The translations under genes and the position numbers were made by a program. From Chloroflexia bacterium (GTDB lineage Bacteria; Chloroflexota; Chloroflexia; Thermomicrobiales; CFX8), in contig JACCZH010000207.1 of assembly GCA_013696045.1 (NCBI GenBank), positions 1 through 11,827 on the forward strand: a stretch of DNA of 11,827 bases, given 5' to 3'. The notes beneath the pieces were generated by a model. That model saw nothing but the letters and a program-made list of their open reading frames with translations. It was not told the origin of the DNA and did not search any database. The stretch's first letter is position 1. Every line of letters starts with the position of its first letter. Of this stretch, positions 1 to 6,567 are shown piece after piece.

Positions 1-2
1 TG

Positions 3-170
3 CTGGGAAATCGCCGAGCAGCTTGGAGAAGTTACCTGTCTGCGATCACGAACTACGAGGCTATTCTCGAGTTTATTCAGGATCGGCAAGGAATCCTGGG
101 GGCGATAGCGTCTGTGAAAGAGAGAGCGATCCAGTTCTGCGGATCGGAGGAACGTATCACGGATTCGTGA
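3..170 (+). CDS. Possible C-terminal end of an upstream protein (partial, unrecognised)
   Basis: One open frame runs from the left edge to a TGA at 168-170. From about position 33 it reads like a helical, charged C-terminus (YLSAITNYEAILEFIQ and onward) with mostly G or C in third codon positions, as expected of a GC-rich gene. The first 30 bases look less coding in this frame: third positions are A/T-rich. Frame 1 over the same bases gives a protein-like WEIAEQLGE. A single-base indel near 30-38, real or a sequence error, would join the two. I recognise no family and assign no function. No start codon lies inside the window, so only the tail would be present. The alternative is that the stretch is non-coding. 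Confidence is low. Confidence 0.35.
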   Translation: MGNRRAAWRSYLSAITNYEAILEFIQDRQGILGAIASVKERAIQFCGSEERITDS

Positions 171-280
171 TCGATAACATACGCCAATACCGCTACCTCT
201 GTGGTCAAAAGCGTACCGATTTCGGACTTGTCACTAGACCCCTCACACGCTCTACCGGCCGCTATGGGACAATCAAGACC

Positions 281-289
281 AGGGGAGGG
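281..289 (+). promoter_or_regulatory. Shine-Dalgarno that sets the endonuclease III start
   Basis: The purine run AGGGGAGGG ends 4 bases before the GTG at 294. The upstream in-frame candidates, GTG 201 and ATG 264, have no comparable ribosome binding site, so this site favours GTG 294. Confidence 0.6.
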
Positions 290-293
290 CCAA

Positions 294-968
294 GTGGAAC
301 AGCAGGAGAAACGGCCGCTGGATCTGGATCTGGCGCTGGAGCGCGTTGAGGAGGCCATCAAAGGCTACCCGAAGGCTGCCCTCTTCGAGCTGTTTGAGGA
401 GGGTTATACGACAGTCTTCGAGCAGCTTGTGGCCTGCATGATCTCGATCCGCACCCGTGACGAGACGACGCTGCCGGTAAGCCGCCGCCTGTTCGAGCGG
501 GCGCGCACGCCGGCAGAGATACTCCAGCTCGAGCCGGACGGGATCGAAATGCTCATCAACCAGAGCTCGTTCGCCACGCCGAAATCCAGACAGGTCCTCG
601 CCATCGCCCGATCAGCCGTGGACAACCACAATGGCGAGCTACCCTGCGACCCCGAGGTGTTGCTGGCCTTCTCCGGGGTGGGTCCCAAATGCGCCAACCT
701 CGCTCTCGGCATCGCCTGCAACTATCCGTCAATCAGTGTCGATATCCACGTCCATCGCGTGACAAACCGCTGGGGGTACGTCCAGACCAGCTCACCCGAG
801 CAAACCACCGTCGCTCTGCACGAGAAGGTCCCTGAGCAACACTGGATCAACATCAACCGTTTACTGATGCCGTTCGGCAAACAGATCTGCACCGGTCAGC
901 GTCCGCACTGCTCAACCTGCCCGGTCCTTGACATGTGCCAGCAAGTTGGCGTGACGAGTCACCGCTAA
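294..968 (+). CDS. nth: Endonuclease III-type DNA glycosylase/AP lyase with 4Fe-4S cluster
   Basis: This is a base-excision-repair enzyme that removes oxidised pyrimidines and nicks abasic sites. From GTG 294 the protein is 224 residues, close to the usual length of about 210. The HhH-GPD core is complete. The hairpin GVGPKCANLALG carries the expected catalytic lysine (K132). The following SVDIHVHRV segment carries the catalytic aspartate (D150). The C-terminus has a perfect cluster loop, C-x6-C-x2-C-x5-C, at residues 199, 206, 209 and 215. Upstream in-frame starts at 201 (GTG) and 264 (ATG) would add 31 or 10 residues of low-complexity sequence without family similarity, and the Shine-Dalgarno at 281-289 supports 294. 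It is probably monocistronic, since 133 bp separate it from the next gene. Thymine-glycol or mismatch-specific HhH relatives are possible, but the Lys/Asp pair and cluster fit Nth best. Confidence 0.9.
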   Translation: MEQQEKRPLDLDLALERVEEAIKGYPKAALFELFEEGYTTVFEQLVACMISIRTRDETTLPVSRRLFERARTPAEILQLEPDGIEMLINQSSFATPKSRQVLAIARSAVDNHNGELPCDPEVLLAFSGVGPKCANLALGIACNYPSISVDIHVHRVTNRWGYVQTSSPEQTTVALHEKVPEQHWININRLLMPFGKQICTGQRPHCSTCPVLDMCQQVGVTSHR

Positions 969-1101
969 ACATATTCTTCACTATAGATGCCGTCCTGCCT
1001 TTGCGATATCCTAATCGCCAGAAGGATAGGATGATGAGCGCGGGCAAACGTCAGCCTCAATGGCATCAACCCATTCAATTCGCACGACATGAGGGAGCAG
1101 A

Positions 1102-1728
1102 ATGTCAACCAGGCAAGAGCGGCGAGCGGAAGCCATCAAAAAGCGCAAATACGAGCAACGGCACATCCAGGAGCGCTATAAGCGACAAAAGATGCAGAAG
1201 CGGCTGTTTATCGCGTTGGGCGGTCTGGCCGTGGCGGCGATTATCGGCTGGATTGGCTACGCCATCTACCAGAATCAACAAGACCAGCAACTGCTTGGCG
1301 ACGTTCAATCGTTCGATGGTCTTGCGGCAACGCATGTCCAGGAACCTGTTACCTACGAGCAAACGCCGCCGGTGGGAGGACCGCACTTCAACGCCTGGCA
1401 GAATTGTGGCTATTACCCCGTGCCGCTCATCGACGAGCACGCCGTCCATTCGCTGGAGCACGGCGCGGTCTGGATCACCTACCAGCAGGATCTGCCCACC
1501 GAGCAGGTCAACATTATCCGTGACCGGGCCGAGAACCAGACCTATGTGCTGGCCAGCCCGTATCCGGATCTGACCGCGCCGGTTGTTGCCTCTGCCTGGG
1601 GCCTGCAGCTTCAGCTCGAATCAGCCGACGACCCGGCTCTGGATGCCTTCCTGCGCACCTATCGCCAGGGTTCACAGACGCTTGAGCCAGGCGCGCTCTG
1701 CACCGGCGGCACCTCGGCAACGCAGTAA
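1102..1728 (+). CDS. DUF3105 domain membrane-anchored protein
   Basis: This is a 208-residue protein with one N-terminal membrane segment and an extracytoplasmic DUF3105 domain of unknown biochemical function. Residues 1-33 are strongly basic (many R and K) and should stay in the cytoplasm. Residues 34-56 form one hydrophobic helix. From about 66 onward come the family hallmarks: GGPH (92-95), WQNCGYY (99-105) and HAVHSLEHGAVWITY (113-127). Three histidines (113, 116, 120) lie close together, and C102 and C200 could form a disulfide or bind metal. The ATG follows GAGGGAG by a short spacer. The DUF305 gene starts 22 bp after the stop on the same strand, a pairing I recall from actinobacterial and Chloroflexota-type genomes. 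Membership is firm. A metal-related role rests only on the His/Cys content and the neighbour. Confidence 0.85.
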   Translation: MSTRQERRAEAIKKRKYEQRHIQERYKRQKMQKRLFIALGGLAVAAIIGWIGYAIYQNQQDQQLLGDVQSFDGLAATHVQEPVTYEQTPPVGGPHFNAWQNCGYYPVPLIDEHAVHSLEHGAVWITYQQDLPTEQVNIIRDRAENQTYVLASPYPDLTAPVVASAWGLQLQLESADDPALDAFLRTYRQGSQTLEPGALCTGGTSATQ

Positions 1729-1750
1729 GCCCAGGTAATGTAAGCGAGTT

Positions 1751-2443
1751 ATGGATACAACCTTTGGCCAGGAGCTGGCCCAACAAAAAACCGGATCGAC
1801 GCAGCCCCGCCCGCAATGGTTGACGGCGCTTTCGATCGTCACCATCGCTGCCGTCATCCTCATGGCTGGTTTCGCGCTATGGCTACTGCTGCGCTCGGAT
1901 ACGCCCGTAGACAATTCAGCTGAAGCCGGCTTTGCGCGCGACATGTCCATGCACCATATCCAGGCAGTTGAGATGGCTCTCATCGCCCAGGAGCGCACCG
2001 AGGATCCAGAGATCCGCGTCCTGGCAACCGACATCATCATCACCCAGACAGGACAGATCGGCCAGATGCGCGGCTGGCTGGACATCTGGCACCTGCCCCC
2101 AAACAGCGCTGACCTTCCGATGACCTGGATGGAGCACCCCGTGGAGGGCCGCATGCCCGGCATGGCTAGCCCGGATGAGGTCGCCCGGCTCCGCGAGCTA
2201 CCGGAACCCGGGATGGACGCGCTGTTCCTGCAGCTGATGATCGTCCATCACCAGTCCGGTGTGGACATGGCCCAGGCCGTCCTCGACCGTTCTGACAACT
2301 CGACCGTCGGCTTCCTGGCTGGGAGAATGGTCGAGTCTCAGCAAAAGGAGATCGACGTGATGAACGATCTTCTGGAGCGTAAGGGGTTTGAGCGTGTCCC
2401 GGAGCCGACGGTGGATGAGGATGACGAGCACAGCCACCATTGA
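1751..2443 (+). CDS. DUF305 family membrane-anchored protein, likely metal (copper) binding
   Basis: This 230-residue protein has a membrane helix at about 26-47 and an extracytoplasmic DUF305 helical-bundle domain. The two family half-motifs are intact: FARDMSMHHIQAVEM (61-75) and LMIVHHQSGVDMA (162-174). Between them lie a Q/M-rich helix (DIIITQTGQIGQM, 94-106) and the MPGM loop (135-138). The paired HH with flanking Met and Asp are plausible metal ligands. The C-terminus ends in an acidic and His-rich tail, DEDDEHSHH. A DUF305 protein of Synechocystis, CopM, is described as a periplasmic copper-binding protein, so copper is the best guess, but substrate here is inference. The ribosome binding site before ATG 1751 is weak, which fits translation following that of the DUF3105 gene 22 bp upstream. 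The two probably form one transcript ending near the palindrome at 2481-2506. Confidence 0.85.
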   Translation: MDTTFGQELAQQKTGSTQPRPQWLTALSIVTIAAVILMAGFALWLLLRSDTPVDNSAEAGFARDMSMHHIQAVEMALIAQERTEDPEIRVLATDIIITQTGQIGQMRGWLDIWHLPPNSADLPMTWMEHPVEGRMPGMASPDEVARLRELPEPGMDALFLQLMIVHHQSGVDMAQAVLDRSDNSTVGFLAGRMVESQQKEIDVMNDLLERKGFERVPEPTVDEDDEHSHH

Positions 2444-2480
2444 TCTCACCCGTTCCGACGACAGCATCTTTCATAGACCA

Positions 2481-2506
2481 TAGCGGCGCAATGAATTGCG
2501 CCGCTA
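2481..2506. repeat. Perfect intergenic palindrome between convergent genes (possible bidirectional terminator)
   Basis: TAGCGGCGCAAT, two bases, then its exact reverse complement ATTGCGCCGCTA. A transcript of either strand would fold a GC-rich stem of about 10 bp with a small AT loop. It lies between the convergent DUF305 gene and SDR gene, 37 and 34 bp from their stops. Neither side has a real T tract, so it is not a textbook intrinsic terminator. It could be a Rho-assisted terminator, an mRNA-stabilising 3' hairpin, or one copy of a dispersed palindromic repeat. Confidence 0.65.
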
Positions 2507-2540
2507 CGAAAAGAAGCACTCTGCCAGGGAAGCGTTATCG

Positions 2541-3326
2541 CTATGCGCCCCGCGAGTGAATTGTCTGACCGGTGATCCACTGGCCGGCGTCGCTGGCGAG
2601 GAAGACAATCAGCCGTGCCGCGTCGGCTGGCTGGCCGATTCGCCCGAAGGCCATCCTCAACCGTGCAACCTGCTGGAACTCGTCAGTCATCCAGCCAGTG
2701 TCGGTCCCGCCGGGGTCAACCGCGTTGACAGTGATTCCCCTGGCGGCTACCCCGGACGCAAGCGAATGTGTGAACGCTTCAACCGCCCCTTTCGTGGCGG
2801 CATATGCCAGCTCTTCCGGCATTGCGCTTACTCCTTGCCCTGACGATAGATTGATGATGCGTCCGCCCGGTCCTCCCGGATAGCGGCGCGCAAACTCGGC
2901 GGAGAGGAGCGCCATAGACCGGACATTAACCGCGTAGTGGGCATCAAGCATCGCGGCATCCAATAGTTCGTAGCCGTCGCTTGTCGAGTGAGCGGCGTTA
3001 TTCACGAGGATCGTGGGTGACCCAAGACGTTCGGAGGCGGTGTCCAAAACGCGCAGGTGGGCATCCGGGAGGGCGAGATCAATCTCCAGCGCGCTCGCGC
3101 GCACGCCCATTGCATGCATCTCGCGCTCCAGATCCGCCGGTCCCTCTGTATCGATGCCGCTACCGTGGACACCATCATAATGTTGCCAGTGGGTGAACAG
3201 AACATCGGCGCCGTGACTGGCCAGCGCCCGGCAGATTGCGGCTCCGATCCCCTGCCGCCGGCTCGCGCCAGTCACAATTGCGACACGATTGCTCAGGTCA
3301 AGCGTGACAGTATGTGACTGATACAT
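2541..3326 (-). CDS. SDR family NAD(P)-dependent oxidoreductase (distal gene of lyase operon)
   Basis: This is a 261-residue classical short-chain dehydrogenase/reductase, presumably cytosolic. The cofactor loop is the extended form TGASRRQGIG (19-28), seen in a subset of FabG-like SDRs. NNAA (109-112), N134, S162, Y175 and K179 give the Asn-Ser-Tyr-Lys tetrad, with the AYAATKGAV helix around the catalytic tyrosine. The DPGGTDTGW segment (204-212) is the usual strand-6 PG region. The end of beta-2 (VLFTHW) lacks the acidic residue typical of NAD specificity, so NADP is somewhat more likely. ATG 3326 is chosen because GAGGA sits 5 bases upstream; an in-frame TTG at 3341 overlaps that site. It is the last of four same-strand genes, 57 bp after the GNAT gene. 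The substrate cannot be read from sequence. A FabG-like ketoacyl or sugar dehydrogenase is possible. Confidence 0.85.
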   Translation of the reverse strand: MYQSHTVTLDLSNRVAIVTGASRRQGIGAAICRALASHGADVLFTHWQHYDGVHGSGIDTEGPADLEREMHAMGVRASALEIDLALPDAHLRVLDTASERLGSPTILVNNAAHSTSDGYELLDAAMLDAHYAVNVRSMALLSAEFARRYPGGPGGRIINLSSGQGVSAMPEELAYAATKGAVEAFTHSLASGVAARGITVNAVDPGGTDTGWMTDEFQQVARLRMAFGRIGQPADAARLIVFLASDAGQWITGQTIHSRGA

Positions 3327-3331
3327 CTCAT

Positions 3332-3336
3332 TCCTC
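3332..3336 (-). promoter_or_regulatory. Shine-Dalgarno for the distal SDR gene
   Basis: GAGGA on the minus strand lies 5 bases before ATG 3326. It falls inside the coding sequence that the alternative TTG 3341 start would use, which argues for the ATG. Confidence 0.5.
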
Positions 3337-3383
3337 GTCAACGAATACGATCGCGTGTGAAGCCAAATAGCGCCGAGACCCGT

Positions 3384-4358
3384 CTACTCCAGGAGATGCT
3401 GGCTCAGATCAACCCCGGCGCGGAGCTCCTTCTGGTGGATGATGTAGGTGCCGGTTACGTGCATCCCCGCACGCTGGTAGAGTCGTGGGGCGTCGGTGAT
3501 GCTCTCGGCGTCGACGCTGAGCCAGGCACGGTGGATGTCGCGTTGGTAGAAGCCGACGAAGGCATGCCGCAACATGGCGAGTCCAAGGCCACGTTTGCGC
3601 CAGCCACGGCGCACGCCGACTGTGTCAATAATGCCCTGGCTACCGAATGCCCTGCTGAAAGACACACCGACGATCTCGACACCTTCCTCGGCCAGGAACC
3701 ACAGATCCGGGTCGAATGCGTCCGCACGCGTGCGCGAGATCAGATCTTCAAGGGTGTTCCTCGGGCGGCCCCAGACATCGCGAAACGCATCCTCATGCGC
3801 GTTGTGGGCCGCAAGTTCATCGTTGCCAGGCACGAACGAGCGCACGCTGATCCCGTGCGGCCACTCGGGTTCTGGCGGTGGTTCCGCAAGCTCAATCTCC
3901 ATCGTGTACGTGCCACGCACGGCGGTGTACCCGGCGTCTTCGAACAAGCGGCGGGCAGCCTCGTTCGATACGTGCCGGTCATGCTGGACGATCACCCTGG
4001 CGTCTGATTGCGCGCAGTGTATGTGGTTACGAGCCCACGCTTCGCCCCAATGGACAAGCGCACTCCCGACGCCGCGTCCCTGGTGCTCCGGATGGACGAA
4101 GCCATACACCCAGACCGCCACATACGAACGGTTGAGAATATCGGCCGCGGCGACGATACTGCCGTTCGCGGTCGTCACAACGATCGATTCTTCGGCGCAG
4201 TTCATGGATTGCCAATAACTAAGCACTTCCTCTGCCGTGGCGTTGGTGCTTCCCGTATCGGCTATCTCGGTTGCGGCGACGACTTCAGCCACCGCCTGGG
4301 CATCCTCCAGGACAGGCGACCGCGTGACATATCCAGATGGCAACTGAGGCCCGCTCAT
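3384..4358 (-). CDS. Tandem GNAT-domain N-acetyltransferase
   Basis: This 324-residue protein carries two GCN5-related acetyltransferase domains in a row, the architecture of mycothiol synthase-like proteins. In domain 1 (about 10-160) the acetyl-CoA loop is HPEHQGRGVGSAL (89-101), followed by SNEAARRLFEDAGY (131-144). In domain 2 (about 168-312) the loop is RRGWRKRGLGLAML (250-263), then an SVDAES...APRLYQRAGM helix. Both loops keep the Q/R-x-x-G-x-G/A pattern, so both halves could bind the cofactor. The ATG overlaps the stop of the ammonia-lyase gene as ATGA (4355-4358), so the two are translationally coupled and likely act on the same metabolite. Acetylation of an amino group on a diamino acid is one reading, but the acceptor is unknown. 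It is probably not MshD itself, because no mycothiol genes are nearby. Confidence 0.82.
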   Translation of the reverse strand: MSGPQLPSGYVTRSPVLEDAQAVAEVVAATEIADTGSTNATAEEVLSYWQSMNCAEESIVVTTANGSIVAAADILNRSYVAVWVYGFVHPEHQGRGVGSALVHWGEAWARNHIHCAQSDARVIVQHDRHVSNEAARRLFEDAGYTAVRGTYTMEIELAEPPPEPEWPHGISVRSFVPGNDELAAHNAHEDAFRDVWGRPRNTLEDLISRTRADAFDPDLWFLAEEGVEIVGVSFSRAFGSQGIIDTVGVRRGWRKRGLGLAMLRHAFVGFYQRDIHRAWLSVDAESITDAPRLYQRAGMHVTGTYIIHQKELRAGVDLSQHLLE

Positions 4359-5518
4359 TGCAGCGGTTCATCCTGCCGTCCGACAATCTCCGCATACGAC
4401 TCCGGATCGGTCGCCCCTTCGGTGACGAACAGCAGCACCCGCGTCTCCGCATTCACTCCCAGGAACTCACGGCCCTGCTCGGCCTCAGGGCCCACCAGCA
4501 GCTCGATAAGTCCACCTAACCCCGCGGCTCCCGTCTCGCCTGCCACGACTCCCACTCCAGCCAGCGAGCGCATGGCCTCGCGGGCGCGATCGTCGTCGAT
4601 CTCGACAAAGACATCAACGCCGGCGGAGACGACCGGCCAGGCAAGCATCGAGGGCGTGCCGCAGTTGAGGCCAGCCATAATTGAATCTTGCGGGCCGGGG
4701 ATGGTAACGATCTCACCGGCCCTCATCGAGGCCAGCATACAGTTGGCCACCGTTGGCTCGACGCCAACGATCCTCGGATAGTGACCGCGTCCGGACTGGC
4801 GGTAGTGCGAGACAACGGCTGAGGCGAGTGCGCCGACGCCGATCTGAACCACAACGATATCCGGTCCCGCCTCGCTTTGCTTCGCGAGCTGGTCGTCGAC
4901 CTCCCAGAGGATGGTTGAGTAGCCGTCGATAACACGGCGCGGGACGTCCTCATACCCGGTCCAGGAAGTGTCAGAGATGACCAGGCAGCGCTCACCAGCG
5001 TCCTCGGCGGAGCGGGCGACCGCCTCATCGTAGGTGCCGTCAACCACCGTGACCGACGCGTCTTCGCTGGTAATAGCGTCGATCCGCGCCTGGGATGTTC
5101 CCGCCGGGACGTAGATCGTCGCGTCGAACCCGAGCAATGCCGCCATGCGTGCCACAGCTCGGCCGTGGTTGCCATCGGTCGCGGCTGAGAGGGTCATTGG
5201 CTGGAGACCTTCGAGCAACGCCGCCAACTCGTCAATCGTGTTCCAGCGGTCGAGATCAGCGCGCTTCTGGAGCTCACTGTAAATCGCCCAGGATGCGCCA
5301 AGGATCTTGAAGGCTGGCAGTCCCAACCGGCTGGATTCATCCTTGACCCACACCCGGCCAATACCCAGGTTCTCGGCCAAAGCCGGCGCGTCGATCAGCG
5401 CCGTCGGCTCGTAGCCGGACAACCGCCGGTGAAAATCCAGCGGGTCTCGTCCCGGCGGATTGCCGATACTGGATTCCGAGGCTGCTGAGTTGTAAAAGAT
5501 ACTCGATTGCGCGCTCAA
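4355..5518 (-). CDS. dpaL: Diaminopropionate ammonia-lyase (PLP-dependent, fold type II)
   Basis: This 387-residue enzyme should convert 2,3-diaminopropionate to pyruvate and two ammonia. VKDESSRLGLPAFKILGAS holds the PLP lysine K71. ATDGNHGRAVA holds D115 and SDTSWTGYE holds D183; these match in context and spacing the two aspartates (D120, D189) implicated in catalysis in the E. coli enzyme, whose lysine is K77. GVGAL (227-231) binds the PLP phosphate. C260 and C286 are 26 apart, as are the cysteines of the E. coli disulfide. Length is near the usual 400. The start is TTG 5518; AGGGAGA lies 5 bases upstream and no in-frame ATG occurs until about residue 108. It lies 71 bp after an SDR gene and overlaps the GNAT gene by 4 bp. 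A threonine dehydratase or synthase paralogue is less likely given both aspartates. Activity on D- or L-isomer, or on conjugates, cannot be told. Confidence 0.85.
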   Translation of the reverse strand: MSAQSSIFYNSAASESSIGNPPGRDPLDFHRRLSGYEPTALIDAPALAENLGIGRVWVKDESSRLGLPAFKILGASWAIYSELQKRADLDRWNTIDELAALLEGLQPMTLSAATDGNHGRAVARMAALLGFDATIYVPAGTSQARIDAITSEDASVTVVDGTYDEAVARSAEDAGERCLVISDTSWTGYEDVPRRVIDGYSTILWEVDDQLAKQSEAGPDIVVVQIGVGALASAVVSHYRQSGRGHYPRIVGVEPTVANCMLASMRAGEIVTIPGPQDSIMAGLNCGTPSMLAWPVVSAGVDVFVEIDDDRAREAMRSLAGVGVVAGETGAAGLGGLIELLVGPEAEQGREFLGVNAETRVLLFVTEGATDPESYAEIVGRQDEPLQ

Positions 5519-5523
5519 GATTG

Positions 5524-5530
5524 TCTCCCT
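5524..5530 (-). promoter_or_regulatory. Shine-Dalgarno before the TTG start of the lyase
   Basis: AGGGAGA on the minus strand sits 5 bases upstream of TTG 5518. It is the only good ribosome binding site near the 5' end of this reading frame and decides the unusual start. Confidence 0.6.
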
Positions 5531-5589
5531 TCAGACGTCAGGCGACCGGGTCGATTCGGTCTCCTCTGCGACAGTGTAGGGCAACATCT

Positions 5590-6369
5590 TTAAGATGGTG
5601 TGCTAATCGGCAAAAACGCACGTCCGGCCGCGCTACCGCCGTTAACGGCCAGGACCTCGCCGGTAATGAAATCCGCATACGGTGACGCCAGGAACAGGGC
5701 GGCATTGGCGATATCCTTCGGCTCACCAATCCTGCCCCAGGGAATCGCCTTTGTCAGAGTTGATTTGTACTCGTCCGAGATTGGCGAAACCTCACCCTCG
5801 ACATCGATCAATCCGGGCGCAATGCAGTTGACGTTGATTTTGTGTTGCGCCAGCTCCAGGGCCAGCACCTTGGTGAACATCACGACACCGGCCTTGGAAG
5901 CACAATAATGCGACGCGCCCAGCCGGCCACTCAAATATGAACCGGAGGAGAGGGTAATGATCTTGCCCATTTTCCCGTTGGAAACCATGCTTCTTGCTGC
6001 CGCCTGGCAGGCCAGAAAGACGCCGCGCACGTTGGTCTCCATCACCCGGTCCCACTCGTCAACATCCATATTGAGTACCAGCGAGCTGGGGTACACCCCG
6101 GCATTGGCGACCATCACCGTCACCGGCCCGAGCCGAGCTTCGGAAGCCTCGACGAACTCACGCACCGAGTCACCGTCACGAACGTCCACCGTCTTTGAAA
6201 ATACCCGCTCGGACACTCCCAATCGCGAGACCGACCGCCCCAGCGCGTCCTCTCGAACGTCACCCAGAGCCACCTTCGCGCCGGCATTGTGGAACGCCTC
6301 AGCTATCCCGAACCCGATTCCCGCACCAGCGCCGGTAATCGACACCACATCATTCTGAAAATCGAACAC
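5590..6369 (-). CDS. SDR family oxidoreductase (first gene of lyase operon)
   Basis: This is a 259-residue classical short-chain dehydrogenase. It has TGAGAGIG (12-19) for cofactor binding, an aspartate at the end of beta-2 (LGDV, D37) favouring NAD(H), and NAG (89-91). N113, S142, Y155 and K159 complete the catalytic tetrad, the tyrosine lying in YCASK. The APGLIDVE segment (184-191) and a C-terminal ITGEVLAVNGG (235-245) are standard for FabG-like and 3-hydroxyacyl or sugar-alcohol dehydrogenases. The start is GTG 6369, six bases after a perfect AGGAGG. A GTG at 6396 would include that site in the coding region and is less likely. It is the promoter-proximal gene of four on this strand and is divergent from the VOC gene. 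It is clearly distinct from the other SDR of the operon, so it is not a recent duplicate. Confidence 0.87.
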   Translation of the reverse strand: MFDFQNDVVSITGAGAGIGFGIAEAFHNAGAKVALGDVREDALGRSVSRLGVSERVFSKTVDVRDGDSVREFVEASEARLGPVTVMVANAGVYPSSLVLNMDVDEWDRVMETNVRGVFLACQAAARSMVSNGKMGKIITLSSGSYLSGRLGASHYCASKAGVVMFTKVLALELAQHKINVNCIAPGLIDVEGEVSPISDEYKSTLTKAIPWGRIGEPKDIANAALFLASPYADFITGEVLAVNGGSAAGRAFLPISTPS

Positions 6370-6375
6370 GTCCAC

Positions 6376-6381
6376 CCTCCT
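6376..6381 (-). promoter_or_regulatory. Consensus Shine-Dalgarno AGGAGG for the proximal SDR
   Basis: A perfect AGGAGG on the minus strand lies 6 bases before GTG 6369. It is the strongest ribosome binding site in the window and sets the start of the operon's first gene. Confidence 0.65.
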
Positions 6382-6385
6382 TCCT

Positions 6386-6428
6386 GTTTCACGCACGTTT
6401 CAGGTGCGCACAGTATCGCCGATGAAAC
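6386..6428. promoter_or_regulatory. Cluster of three GTTTCA half-sites upstream of the lyase operon (possible operator)
   Basis: GTTTCA occurs at 6386-6391 and again at 6397-6402, exactly 11 bp apart (one helical turn). The inverted form TGAAAC is at 6423-6428. All lie in the roughly 200-bp divergent region between the lyase operon and the VOC gene, close to the operon's ribosome binding site. One-turn phasing suits binding by a regulator on one face of the helix. No bound protein is known, and short motifs like these can arise by chance. Confidence 0.3.
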
Positions 6429-6454
6429 CTGTATGCGGGGGATGGAACCAGCGT

Positions 6455-6482
6455 TTGACATCGCCCCTCTCAACCCTAATCT
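6455..6482 (+). promoter_or_regulatory. Candidate sigma-70 promoter for the VOC gene
   Basis: A perfect -35 TTGACA (6455-6460) is followed after 16 bases by TAATCT (6477-6482), which keeps the most conserved -10 positions (first T, second A, last T). The 5' leader would be about 80 bases. A second -10-like TATACT at 6507-6512 has no matching -35. Confidence 0.4.
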
Positions 6483-6567
6483 TCCTGGGTTCGGTTGCCA
6501 ACGCGCTATACTGAGCGCATCGAAACAACCGCAAACGGATAGCGACATATTATGAAAGGGCGCTGCC

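Noticed and set aside
1007..1028. Inverted repeat TATCCT...AGGATA between the endonuclease III and DUF3105 genes
   Set aside because: There are only 6 pairs, AT-rich, with a 10-base loop and no T tract; too weak for a terminator or an operator claim.
3384..4358. The tandem GNAT as mycothiol synthase (MshD)
   Set aside because: The two-domain architecture matches, but coupling to an ammonia-lyase and the absence of other mycothiol genes argue for a different acceptor.
3357..4781. Two long plus-strand open frames opposite the GNAT and lyase genes
   Set aside because: They are antisense shadows in a GC-rich region. They carry no family motif and have no ribosome binding site, while the minus strand has full GNAT and lyase signatures.
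5585..5597. Palindrome CATCTTTAAGATG overlapping the stop codon of the proximal SDR
   Set aside because: Six-base arms with a one-base centre cannot form a useful RNA hairpin, and its position at a stop codon inside an operon gives no reason to see an operator.
6496..6512. TTGCCA with TATACT as a promoter of the VOC gene
   Set aside because: The spacer is about 5-6 bases, far below the 15-19 needed; TATACT lacks a usable -35.
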